Shown one piece after another: positions 47,997 through 57,625 of a stretch of 64,000 nt of DNA (position 1 is its first letter; every line of letters starts with the position of its first letter). A model generated the notes under the pieces. It was not told the DNA's origin, ran no database searches, and was given only the letters and a program-made list of their open reading frames with translations. Origin of the DNA: Volucribacter psittacicida (lineage in GTDB: Bacteria; Pseudomonadota; Gammaproteobacteria; Enterobacterales; Pasteurellaceae). Location: the NCBI RefSeq assembly GCF_004339025.1, contig NZ_SMFT01000002.1, positions 593,744 to 657,743 on the forward strand, in the 5' to 3' direction. Both the position numbers and the translations under genes were made by a program.

Positions 47997-48491
47997 TTAG
48001 GCATCTAAAATTTTCTGAATTTCGGCAGCACTGAGATGGTATTCATGTGGACAAGCACGCAATGCCTCAAGCATTTTGCGATATTTTTCATTCATGGGAA
48101 TTTGTGAATCACAACCATGAGTACAGTGCATAAACTCGGTATATTTGCCCTCAACCCCAGTAATAAAGCGTAAATAGTTCAAATATTTTTTCTCACGAAC
48201 CGCACAATATCCCGGGAAAGTTAAGCGATGTTCACTGATTGCTGATTTATCTTTAAGATGATTGTAAGACACTTGTAAGGCATTATACATTTCTAAAGTA
48301 TCTAACACTAAACGGCAATCTTGTTCGGATAAATCCGAAAATTCTTTATCTAACTCTTTGAGTTCTAAACCAAATCCACCACGTACAATAATTTCTAAAC
48401 GTTGATATTTTTGTGCGTTATCGCTGTCCAATAATGCCATTAATTTATATTGATTGGCTAAAATAAGACGTTGCGTTGCGGTCATTTCCAT
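47997..48491 (-). CDS. yfbU: YfbU family protein
   Basis: A 164-residue protein of unknown function whose start EMTATQRLILANQYKLMALLD and end CPHEYHLSAAEIQKILDA match E. coli YfbU throughout. It is just 27 bases downstream of mlaA on the minus strand. Confidence 0.9.
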   Translation of the reverse strand: MEMTATQRLILANQYKLMALLDSDNAQKYQRLEIIVRGGFGLELKELDKEFSDLSEQDCRLVLDTLEMYNALQVSYNHLKDKSAISEHRLTFPGYCAVREKKYLNYLRFITGVEGKYTEFMHCTHGCDSQIPMNEKYRKMLEALRACPHEYHLSAAEIQKILDA

Positions 48492-48518
48492 AACATACCC
48501 CTAATACAATAGAATAAA

Positions 48519-49268
48519 TTAATCAATTTGTTGTAATTGTTCTTCTGATAAGGTTTCTTTAATTTCTCCGCCCTTACCATCAGTGGCTCTAAACTCAAGA
48601 TTTTGATAATAAGCCTCTCGGAACGTGATATAAGGATCTTGTGATTGCTCTAGCAAGGCTTCTTGGTCAATGGCTTTGGCTCGCTTATCAATACCCTGCA
48701 CGCCCCATTTGACTAATGCCCAAGGCCCGCCGACCCAATCATAAAAAGCATAAGTATAAGCACTATCCACCACCGCACCTGTTGCTTCTCTCGGCGTGGT
48801 TGCACCATATAATGGCAACATAATATAAACACCCGGATCTACATGATAACTGCCTAAGGTATCGCCAAAGGTACGATCGCCATCAATTTTGAGCGGATCA
48901 CTATAGCTTGCCCAATCAATTAATCCCCCTAAACCAAAGACGGAATTAATCCAGAACCGATTAAAATGCACAAGGGCCTTTTTCCCTTCGCCCTCAAGTA
49001 AGCGATTCACAAAACTCACAGGTTCGTCAAGATTATTCGCCACATTTACCAATCCCGTTCTTACTGGCTGAGGTACATAATTTCTCCAACCTGTTGCCAC
49101 AGGTTTTAACACATAAGGATCCACCACATTATAGTTAAAATCCCACATAGTTCGGTTAAAACCTTGAATAGGATCATTACGTTCTCCCGTTTCAGGATTA
49201 ATACTAGAACAACCTGTTACTAAACTGGCTGCCAATAAAAGGACAATTAAAAGAGGATTTTTTCGCAT
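48519..49268 (-). CDS. mlaA: outer membrane lipid asymmetry lipoprotein MlaA
   Basis: Removes misplaced phospholipids from the outer leaflet of the outer membrane, passing them to MlaC. Signal peptide with lipobox VTGCSS, then NPETGERNDPIQGFNRTMWDFNYN and FGLGGLIDWASY, the VacJ-family core. 249 residues. With pldA at 5.8 kb the window has two genes guarding outer membrane asymmetry. Confidence 0.95.
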   Translation of the reverse strand: MRKNPLLIVLLLAASLVTGCSSINPETGERNDPIQGFNRTMWDFNYNVVDPYVLKPVATGWRNYVPQPVRTGLVNVANNLDEPVSFVNRLLEGEGKKALVHFNRFWINSVFGLGGLIDWASYSDPLKIDGDRTFGDTLGSYHVDPGVYIMLPLYGATTPREATGAVVDSAYTYAFYDWVGGPWALVKWGVQGIDKRAKAIDQEALLEQSQDPYITFREAYYQNLEFRATDGKGGEIKETLSEEQLQQID

Positions 49269-49375
49269 AATTTTCTCTCAAGCATAAATCTGTTAAGCAT
49301 TGTAAACAAGTTAGCCCATAACTACAAATCATTTAAGGGAATTTTCCCCTCAAGATCTGCTATCCAAGATTATAA

Positions 49376-51892
<2,517 letters not shown>

Positions 51893-51933
51893 TCCCCACG
51901 CACAAAAAGTGCGGTCAAATTTTGAAAAAATAT

Positions 51934-51962
51934 CAGGCAGTTTTGAAAAAAGGCTGCCTGAG
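51934..51962 (+). terminator. gyrB terminator with a near-neisserial uptake sequence
   Basis: CAGGCAG (51934-51940) and CTGCCTG (51954-51960) pair. AGGCTGCCTGAG at 51951-51962 matches 11 of 12 positions of AGGCTGCCTGAA. A Haemophilus-type AAGTGCGGT precedes it at 51907, and the related AAGGGCGGT follows at 51972. Confidence 0.7.
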
Positions 51963-52056
51963 GTTTTATTAAAGGGCGGTGAATTTTTAAAGAATTTACA
52001 ATAAGGCGAGGCATATCAACAAAACGAGAAGCCACACAATATCAAAGGAGGATTTA

Positions 52057-52164
52057 ATGAAAGCAGAATATGACTTTAGCCACGCAAAGAAAAATCCTTA
52101 TGCCGCAAAATTAAAAAATATACGTCCCACTTTAAAAGAGCGGTCTATTTTCAAAGAATTTTAG
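52057..52164 (+). pseudogene. truncated CopG/BrnA-type antitoxin remnant
   Basis: A 35-codon frame with a strong ribosome site (AAAGGAGG) begins MKAEYDFSHAKKNPYAAKLK, the usual start of small ribbon-helix-helix antitoxins (MKxEYDFSKAKKNPY...K). The DNA-binding part that normally follows is gone and the frame runs into GAGCGGTCTATTTT, an uptake-signal-like sequence. The toxin is not present. Probably a deletion relic, or a tiny expressed peptide. Confidence 0.65.
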
Positions 52165-52173
52165 GTAACCTGT

Positions 52174-52869
52174 TTATACCAAATCAAACAATAAAAACTC
52201 ACAGTCGCTCAGTGGACTTATCTCTAAGCGAGTTTCTTGACTAATGGCTAATCCATCGCCTGCGGTTAATTTCAGCTCGGCGAGTGTCAATTCCCCTTTG
52301 ACCATTTGCAACCAATAACGCCGTTTGGCATTGAGCTCAAGGCGAACAGGGGGATAATCGGCAGGGTATTGATAACGCCATAACTGCATATCTTGATACA
52401 CTTGAAAAGCCTGTCCTTGTGGGTTGGGCGATAAAATCAGTGTTCCGCCGACTTGGTCGGCAAATTGCCCTTGCTCATAGCGTGGCGTGATGTTTTTTTG
52501 CTGGGGCAAAATCCAAATCTGATAGAGATGTAAGGGGTCTTCATCGCTTGGATTAAATTCGGCATGATAAATCCCGGTCCCTGCGGACATGATTTGAAAT
52601 TCCCCTGCTTGCACTTGGGTTTGGTTGCCCATACTGTCTTGATGCGCCACACGCCCTTGTAATACATAGGTCAAAATTTCCATGTTTTGATGGGGATGCA
52701 TCGGAAATCCACCTTTAGGGGCGATGGTATCTTCATTAATCACTCGCAAATGAGAAAAATGCAGATATTTGGGATCGTAATAATCCGCAAAGGAAAAGCT
52801 ATGGTAGCTTTTAAGCCAAGCGCTTTCACCTTTGCCACGTTCATGGGCTTTGCGTAATTGGTACATCAT
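52174..52869 (-). CDS. pirin family protein
   Basis: Bicupin of 231 residues, MMYQLRKAHERGKGESAWLKSYHSFSFADYYDP with FPMHPHQNMEILTYVLQG, the metal-binding His set of pirins (YhhW/YhaK type; some have quercetinase activity). Its true role is unknown. First of a run of redox-linked genes between gyrB and mioC. Start has GGAATAATG-type ribosome site. Confidence 0.85.
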   Translation of the reverse strand: MMYQLRKAHERGKGESAWLKSYHSFSFADYYDPKYLHFSHLRVINEDTIAPKGGFPMHPHQNMEILTYVLQGRVAHQDSMGNQTQVQAGEFQIMSAGTGIYHAEFNPSDEDPLHLYQIWILPQQKNITPRYEQGQFADQVGGTLILSPNPQGQAFQVYQDMQLWRYQYPADYPPVRLELNAKRRYWLQMVKGELTLAELKLTAGDGLAISQETRLEISPLSDCEFLLFDLV

Positions 52870-53020
52870 TATTCCTTGTTTGTTGTTTATTTGTCAGTGT
52901 ATGGCAAAAGAGGGAGGCGAAAAAGTAGAGATAAGGAAAAGGATTATTTACTGTGAGTAAATAATCATCGCATTCCTTTGCTGAATCAAAAAGAAAAGGG
53001 CGGTGGGTTTTTAAAACGTT

Positions 53021-53032
53021 TTCAGGCAGCCT
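53021..53032 (-). other. neisserial-type DNA uptake sequence, exact
   Basis: The complement of 53021-53032 is AGGCTGCCTGAA, the 12-mer dialect I recall for Simonsiella-type Neisseriaceae. It lies between the pirin and GST genes, with AAGGGCGGT at 52996. Confidence 0.75.
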
Positions 53033-53050
53033 TAGGGCTGTCGAAATTTT

Positions 53051-53686
53051 TTAAAAAGCCACCGCACTTTTTCCCCCATGTGCCTGTTCTATCGCCATGG
53101 CACGTTGTATGGCGGGGCGGTGGTGTAGGTTTTGTAGATATTGCCAGAGGTGGGGGTAGGCGGTTAGGTCGTAGTGGATGTAGCGCGCCCAGTTGCTGAC
53201 GGTGTAAAGGTAGGCGTCGGCGATGCTGTAGTGTTCGCCGCCTAAGTAGGGCTGTTGGGCGAGGCGTTGGTCTAGGTGGCGGTGGTGTTTGTCTAGGGCG
53301 TTTTTGCCTTGCGTGCGCACTTCTTCGCTGGCGGTTTTGTCAAATAAGTATTCGTAGTTTTTGGGCAGTTCGGTGGCGATGTAGTTGAGTAGGGCTTGCA
53401 GTTGGTAGCGTTCAAAGCTGCCGTTGGCGGGGGCAAGTTGTTTTTCGGGGACGAGGTCGGCGAGGTATTGGATGATGGCGACGCCTTCTAGTAGGGTGCG
53501 TCCGTCTGCAAGGACGAGGGCGGGGACGTAGCCCAGTGGGTTGATGTTGAGGTAGTCGCTGCCGTCGGTGCGGACGCGTTTGTCTTTGAGGGAGACGTCA
53601 AGGAGTTGGTAGGGCAGTGCTGTTTCTTCTATGACGATGAGGGGCGAGAGGGCACAGGTGACGGAGCTGCAGTAGAGTTTTAACAT
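53051..53686 (-). CDS. gstA: glutathione S-transferase
   Basis: A 211-residue cytosolic GST. The thioredoxin-like N-terminal domain begins MLKLYCSSVTCALSPLIVIEE (Ser/Cys11 region as in bacterial beta-class GSTs); NPLGYVPALVLADG and LLEGVAIIQYLADL hold the glutathione site; the all-helical C-terminal domain follows. Base use is strikingly G-rich on the plus strand (C-rich codons) compared with genes outside 52-58.5 kb. It is downstream of the quinone reductase gene, 10 bases apart. Confidence 0.88.
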   Translation of the reverse strand: MLKLYCSSVTCALSPLIVIEETALPYQLLDVSLKDKRVRTDGSDYLNINPLGYVPALVLADGRTLLEGVAIIQYLADLVPEKQLAPANGSFERYQLQALLNYIATELPKNYEYLFDKTASEEVRTQGKNALDKHHRHLDQRLAQQPYLGGEHYSIADAYLYTVSNWARYIHYDLTAYPHLWQYLQNLHHRPAIQRAMAIEQAHGGKSAVAF

Positions 53687-53696
53687 GATTTATTCC

Positions 53697-54245
53697 TTAT
53701 GCGGTTAGTTGTTGTAAATAGTGGATATAGTCTTGGCTGGCTTGTTCTAGGCGCGCTAGGTGGGTGTCGTCGGTGCCGACGGTGCTGTCTATGCCGTAGA
53801 ATACAAAGGGGGTGCGGTAGTCGGCATGGATGTAGCGCGCGGTGAGGGCGATGGGCAGGAGGATTTGGTCTAGGCGGTGTCCGTAGTCGCCGTTGGTTTG
53901 GTAGCTGTGCTCGGATACGCCTGCGCTGATGGCAATGGCGAGGGGTTTGTTTTTAAAGCCTTTGGCGTGGCGTCCGTATGCCCAGTTGTAGGTGAGCACT
54001 TGGTCTTGCCATTGTTTGAGCAGGGGCGGGGTGCTGAACCAGTAGAGGGGGAATTGCCAGACGATGGCTTGGTGTTGTTCAACTAATTGTTGTTCGGCGG
54101 CGATGTTGATGTTGCCGTCGGGGTAGGCTTGGTCTAGGTGGTGTAGGGTGAAGTCGTTGGGGTGTTTGGCGACTTCTTGGGCAAGGCGTTTGTTGACGAT
54201 GGATTGCTCAATATTGGGGTGGTTAAGTAAAATAAGGGTTTTCAT
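53697..54245 (-). CDS. NAD(P)H-dependent flavin/quinone oxidoreductase
   Basis: A 182-residue flavodoxin-fold reductase of the KefF/MdaB/NQO-type family: LNHPNIEQSIVNKR at the FMN phosphate site, IVWQFPLYWFSTPPLLKQWQDQVL and TYNWAYGRHAKGFKNKPLAIAISAGV are characteristic. Reduces quinones in two-electron steps, guarding against electrophile and redox stress. Forms a pair with the GST gene, in keeping with a shared role. Confidence 0.85.
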   Translation of the reverse strand: MKTLILLNHPNIEQSIVNKRLAQEVAKHPNDFTLHHLDQAYPDGNINIAAEQQLVEQHQAIVWQFPLYWFSTPPLLKQWQDQVLTYNWAYGRHAKGFKNKPLAIAISAGVSEHSYQTNGDYGHRLDQILLPIALTARYIHADYRTPFVFYGIDSTVGTDDTHLARLEQASQDYIHYLQQLTA

Positions 54246-54385
54246 GGGTCTATCCTTTTTTGATGAACGATTGGGCAGAGGATAGGTTAAAATTGGTGTA
54301 AAAACAAGTACGTACGCGTGGGTGCGTGGGTTACGTGGAGGTAAGTGTTAGCCAAAAAAAGCGATGAATACATCGCTTTAGCCTG

Positions 54386-54856
54386 TTATTGCAGCTGCTG
54401 AACTTGATTAAATTGAACGGCTAAAACTCCCTTCACTTTTTCTAAAGCGGCTTTGGTTGCCTCAGGTTGTGCCGTTTGAATAGCCAAACCAGAGAAGTTT
54501 TGATAATCGTAAACAACGCTTGCTCCATATTTGGCAACCGCCTCCAAAACCTTATCCCGTTGAGTGACATCATAATATAGAATGAGAACCTTTGAACGCT
54601 CAGAATTTGCTTGTTTATCAATCGCTAATTGTTGGCGATAAAAATCCCATTCGTCCACCTGCTCCCCATTGGGCAACAAACAAACGCCGTATTCATTCCC
54701 TGCCGCATCACGACGATTTTCCGATTTTCCTCCTTGTTGTTCACAATACACAGAGGCAGGGTTTGCCATACCCAGTGCGGGAGGGGTGGCATTTGGTGTG
54801 AATTGACTGCACGCAGACAGGGTTAAAATTGAACTTATCGTTAAACATTTTTTCAT
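54386..54856 (-). CDS. lipoprotein with DUF333 and peptidase-inhibitor-like domain
   Basis: A 156-residue putative lipoprotein: signal peptide with lipobox LSACSQ (Cys16), then a DUF333 segment (NPASVYCEQQGGKSENRRDA followed by CLLPNGEQVDEWDFYR), then a segment KVLILYYDVTQRDKVLEAV...YQNFSGLAIQ that reads like an inhibitor I9 or proteinase-propeptide ferredoxin fold. Fusion of these two is unfamiliar to me. Divergent from an HxlR regulator. Function unknown. Confidence 0.65.
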   Translation of the reverse strand: MKKCLTISSILTLSACSQFTPNATPPALGMANPASVYCEQQGGKSENRRDAAGNEYGVCLLPNGEQVDEWDFYRQQLAIDKQANSERSKVLILYYDVTQRDKVLEAVAKYGASVVYDYQNFSGLAIQTAQPEATKAALEKVKGVLAVQFNQVQQLQ

Positions 54857-54981
54857 TTTATGTACTCCAAAGAAACGTTTTTCAAGCGTAATAACGCCAT
54901 TTTATCGCCGTTCCTCTTGAAATGCCCCTCGTCTTATTGTAAATAAAAGTATACCAATAGGTCAGTTAAATAAGAGGCAGT

Positions 54982-55341
54982 ATGATGCGTGAACAAGAAT
55001 GCGATTTAACAACGTTACGAGGTATTGGGCTTCAGGAAATGGGGTTTTATTACACCTTGTCGTTGATTTCAGGAAAATATAAGGCATTGATTTTATATTG
55101 GTTATGGCAGACGTCTTGTATGCGTTTCAATGAATTGCAACGAGAAATGCAAGGAATTTCGCATAAAACTTTGGCTGCCACACTCAAGGAATTGGAGCAA
55201 GACGGTTTGGTGGTACGCACAGAATACCCGCAAATTCCGCCTAAGGTGGAGTATCGTTTGTCGGCAAAGGGGGAGAGTTTGATGCCTGTGCTGGACGCGG
55301 TGTGCGTTTGGGGCGAGCGGTGGCGTGTTAAGGAGGCGTGA
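54982..55341 (+). CDS. HxlR-type transcriptional regulator
   Basis: A 119-residue winged-helix regulator: GFYYTLSLISGKYKALILYWL, RFNELQREMQGISHKTLAATLKELEQDGLV and PPKVEYRLSAKGESLMPVLD are the HxlR core. A Cys at residue 7 could sense redox or electrophiles, as in YodB/QorR. It is divergent from the lipoprotein gene and close to GST and quinone reductase genes, the usual targets of such regulators. Confidence 0.85.
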   Translation: MMREQECDLTTLRGIGLQEMGFYYTLSLISGKYKALILYWLWQTSCMRFNELQREMQGISHKTLAATLKELEQDGLVVRTEYPQIPPKVEYRLSAKGESLMPVLDAVCVWGERWRVKEA

Positions 55342-55580
55342 TGTTGTTGCTTTGGCTGTGGTATGGCTTTATTGTGTTGGCTGCTGGACTAGCGTTTTGC
55401 TTGCGTTGTTACGGCGGTGAGTGGACGCGAGCTGTGTGCACGGGGCTGGTGATGATGTTCAATATACTATTGATTACACGGCTAGAACGTGCGGAGTTGT
55501 TTGGACATTTATGGGCAGGCTTTGCGTTGTGGTTGGTGTTAGCAGGGGTTATCGCTTGGAGATTGAAAAAGCGGCGGTAA
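55341..55580 (+). CDS. small membrane protein coupled to HxlR
   Basis: A 79-residue protein with three hydrophobic helices (LLWLWYGFIVLAAGLAFCL; AVCTGLVMMFNILLITRL; LWAGFALWLVLAGVIAW) and a basic end. The ATG at 55341 overlaps the HxlR stop (TGATG), so translation is coupled; a GTG one codon earlier is also open. No family recognised. Confidence 0.65.
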   Translation: MLLLWLWYGFIVLAAGLAFCLRCYGGEWTRAVCTGLVMMFNILLITRLERAELFGHLWAGFALWLVLAGVIAWRLKKRR

Positions 55581-55608
55581 AAAGGGCGGTGAGTTTTGGT
55601 GAAATTTT

Positions 55609-55631
55609 TTCAGGCAGCAAGGCTGCCTGAA
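55609..55631 (+). terminator. terminator formed by neisserial-type uptake sequence dyad
   Basis: TTCAGGCAGC and GCTGCCTGAA pair perfectly over 10 bp around a 3-base loop. AGGCTGCCTGAA (55620-55631) is an exact neisserial dialect 12-mer. Inverted uptake-sequence pairs as terminators are a neisserial habit. AAGGGCGGT stands before it at 55582. Confidence 0.8.
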
Positions 55632-55674
55632 TGTTTGTTTATTTCTAAAAAGTACGGTCTATTTTCAACACATT

Positions 55675-56283
55675 TCACACCGTCCCTTTTAATTCTTGTT
55701 TAGCTTGGTAAATAATACGGCGACCTGCTTGCAATGCCAGCCAAGCCATCACGCCTGCGACCAATAAATCTGGTAAATTGGATTGGCTGTAATATACCGC
55801 TACCGATGCCAATACCACCAAAATATTCCCTATCGCATCATTACGCGAGCAAAGCCAAACGCTACGCATATTGCTATCGCCTTGCCGATAACGGTATAAC
55901 AAAACGGCGCTGATCACATTTGCCAACAACGCTAAAACGCCGATCAGCGACATTTCAATAGGGCGAGGCACTTCGCCCCAAAACAATCGATAAAACGTGG
56001 TTGCCAGCACAAAAAGTGCAAATGCCACTAAGCTATAGGCTTTGAATAACGATGCCTTAGCCCGCACGACTAACGCCCGATTTAATACCCATAAACTGAT
56101 ACCATAGTTAAACGCATCCCCCAAAAAATCCAAAGCGTCCGACAATAATGCTGTAGAACCAGAAAGCAAGCCCCCTAAGATTTCCACTAAAAACATGGCA
56201 AAATTAATCAGCAATACCACCCACAATATCCGACGATAAATAGGTTGAACCGCTTGCCCCATCGTTTGTTGACAACAAGTCAT
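55675..56283 (-). CDS. cation diffusion facilitator, short form
   Basis: A 202-residue divalent metal exporter of the CDF family: EILGGLLSGSTALLSDALDFLGDAFNYG (metal site in helix 2) and SRNDAIGNILVVLASVAVYYS (helix 5). Six helices, but the C-terminal cytoplasmic domain of the usual 300-residue CDF proteins is missing. The N terminus has Cys3-Cys4. It is divergent from a MerR regulator with a MerR-type promoter between, so it is probably the metal-induced pump of that pair. Confidence 0.85.
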   Translation of the reverse strand: MTCCQQTMGQAVQPIYRRILWVVLLINFAMFLVEILGGLLSGSTALLSDALDFLGDAFNYGISLWVLNRALVVRAKASLFKAYSLVAFALFVLATTFYRLFWGEVPRPIEMSLIGVLALLANVISAVLLYRYRQGDSNMRSVWLCSRNDAIGNILVVLASVAVYYSQSNLPDLLVAGVMAWLALQAGRRIIYQAKQELKGTV

Positions 56284-56320
56284 TTTGACCTCCTAAATTT
56301 ATTGATTTATCAACAAAATT

Positions 56321-56351
56321 AGGATAAGGTTTGGAGTAACTCTAAGGTCAA
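56321..56351 (-). promoter_or_regulatory. MerR-type promoter with 19-base spacer
   Basis: On the minus strand: TTGACC, 19 bases, TATCCT, with the dyad TTAGAGT...ACTCCAA in the spacer. The overlong spacer and dyad are the mark of MerR-family activated promoters; it drives the CDF exporter. Confidence 0.75.
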
Positions 56352-56412
56352 GCGGATTTTATCCTTGTTATCGGTTAAAATCAGATAGCCATAGCAAATA
56401 GGAAATAATGAT

Positions 56413-56799
56413 ATGAAAATTCAACAACTTAGCCAACAAACGCACATACCACTAGACACCATTCGTTATTACGAAAAAATCGGTTTAATTTCCTCTCCTC
56501 AAAGGGACGCCAATGGTTATCGCAATTTTAGTCCGCAAGCGGTTGAACAATTACTATTTATTAAAAATTGTCGTTCGTTGGGCTTTAGTCTTACCGATAT
56601 TCGTCAACTGCAACAACTTTGCCAAACCCCGAATGCACAATGCCATAATGCCGATCAATTATTAGCGCAACATTTGCAAAATATTGAACAAAAAATCTTG
56701 CAATTACAACAAATCCAAGCCCAATTAAAACATTTTAGCCGTTGTCAAGGCGAAAAAGTCGCCGATTGTCATTTGTTGCAGGGGTTACAACAGCGGTAG
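56413..56799 (+). CDS. MerR-type metal-responsive regulator
   Basis: A 128-residue regulator: MKIQQLSQQTHIPLDTIRYYEKIGLI is the MerR helix-turn-helix and GFSLTDIRQLQQLC leads into the coiled dimer helix. Metal-site candidates are Cys in LQQLCQTPNAQCHNAD and a C-terminal CQGEKVADCHLL, the arrangement of CadR/PbrR/ZntR. Cd, Pb or Zn is likely, by family. Divergent from the CDF exporter. Confidence 0.88.
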   Translation: MKIQQLSQQTHIPLDTIRYYEKIGLISSPQRDANGYRNFSPQAVEQLLFIKNCRSLGFSLTDIRQLQQLCQTPNAQCHNADQLLAQHLQNIEQKILQLQQIQAQLKHFSRCQGEKVADCHLLQGLQQR

Positions 56800-56815
56800 T
56801 TTGTTTTTGAAAAAT

Positions 56816-56830
56816 TTCAGGCAGCCTGAA
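56816..56830. other. overlapping neisserial-type uptake sequences, both strands
   Basis: TTCAGGCAGCCTGAA: plus strand 56819-56830 is AGGCAGCCTGAA (Kingella-type 12-mer) and the complement of 56816-56827 is AGGCTGCCTGAA (Simonsiella-type), both exact. Lies between the MerR gene and the rhodanese gene. Confidence 0.8.
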
Positions 56831-56874
56831 AAAATCCCCCAACTTCACATTGAGGGATTTCAAAACAAATCGCT

Positions 56875-57195
56875 TTATTTTTTTACTTTTACCGCCCCTG
56901 TCTCCACCAAATCCGCATAAGCGCCCAAATCTTGCACATGGCGATAACCTGCTTGTTCTAGGGCTTTTTTGGCAATGGCGGAGCGATTGCCGCTGCGGCA
57001 ATACAACAAAATCCGATCGTCTTTTTGTAAACCTGCGGCGGCGGCTTGTTGCACCATACTTTGATGAGGCATATTACTGGCGTTTAGGATATGCCCGCTG
57101 GCGTATTCCTGCGGCGTACGCACGTCTATCCACACCGTTTTGGCAAAGCTGGGCAGGGCAAACAGCAAAGCGAAAGTCATCAATAAGGCTTTCAT
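56875..57195 (-). CDS. periplasmic rhodanese-like protein
   Basis: A 106-residue single rhodanese domain with signal peptide (residues 1-18, ALPSFA). The active Cys lies in LLYCRSGNRS, and WIDVRTPQEYASGHI is the conserved N-terminal motif; PspE-like. Probably a periplasmic sulphur transferase or thiol enzyme. It follows the AhpD-like gene by 14 bases on the same strand, so they are probably cotranscribed. Confidence 0.85.
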   Translation of the reverse strand: MKALLMTFALLFALPSFAKTVWIDVRTPQEYASGHILNASNMPHQSMVQQAAAAGLQKDDRILLYCRSGNRSAIAKKALEQAGYRHVQDLGAYADLVETGAVKVKK

Positions 57196-57209
57196 GGTTG
57201 GCTCCGTGT

Positions 57210-57545
57210 TTAAGATTTTAAGGTTTCATAAGCATCTAGCACGCGCGCGGAATAAACCATCGCCGCGCCTGCATTCATCGCCACCGCCACACCCAAAGCG
57301 GCGCTGATTTCTTGCTCGCTACAGCCAGCCTGAATGGCAGCGGCGGTATGCACATCAATACAGCCATCGCAACGCGTGGTTACCGCACAAGCCAAAGCAA
57401 TCAGCTCGCGCGTTTTATCGTCTAATACGCCGTCTGCGTTGGCTTTGGCTAAGGTTTGATAGCCTGTCATCGTATCAGGCGATAATTGAGCAAATCGCCC
57501 TAAACGTTGCCTTAATTGCGTTTTGTATTTTTTCCAATCTAACAT
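57210..57545 (-). CDS. AhpD-like carboxymuconolactone decarboxylase family protein
   Basis: A 111-residue protein with the CxxC motif CDGC in CAVTTRCDGCIDVHTAAAIQAG, the redox-active site of AhpD-type alkylhydroperoxidases. Small, single-domain, likely oligomeric. Preceded by a divergent AraC-type regulator at 57626, which may control it and the rhodanese. Confidence 0.85.
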   Translation of the reverse strand: MLDWKKYKTQLRQRLGRFAQLSPDTMTGYQTLAKANADGVLDDKTRELIALACAVTTRCDGCIDVHTAAAIQAGCSEQEISAALGVAVAMNAGAAMVYSARVLDAYETLKS

Positions 57546-57625
57546 GTTTTGCTCCGATCAATGAACGATTGACAATATTATGCCAGCGTGTTTTGATACA
57601 AAACAGTCTATTTCAACCCTAAAAA

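Noticed and set aside
53051-54245. Several antisense ORFs in the G-rich GST and reductase region
   Set aside because: They are shadows of GC-skewed genes, with no ribosome sites or recognisable domains.
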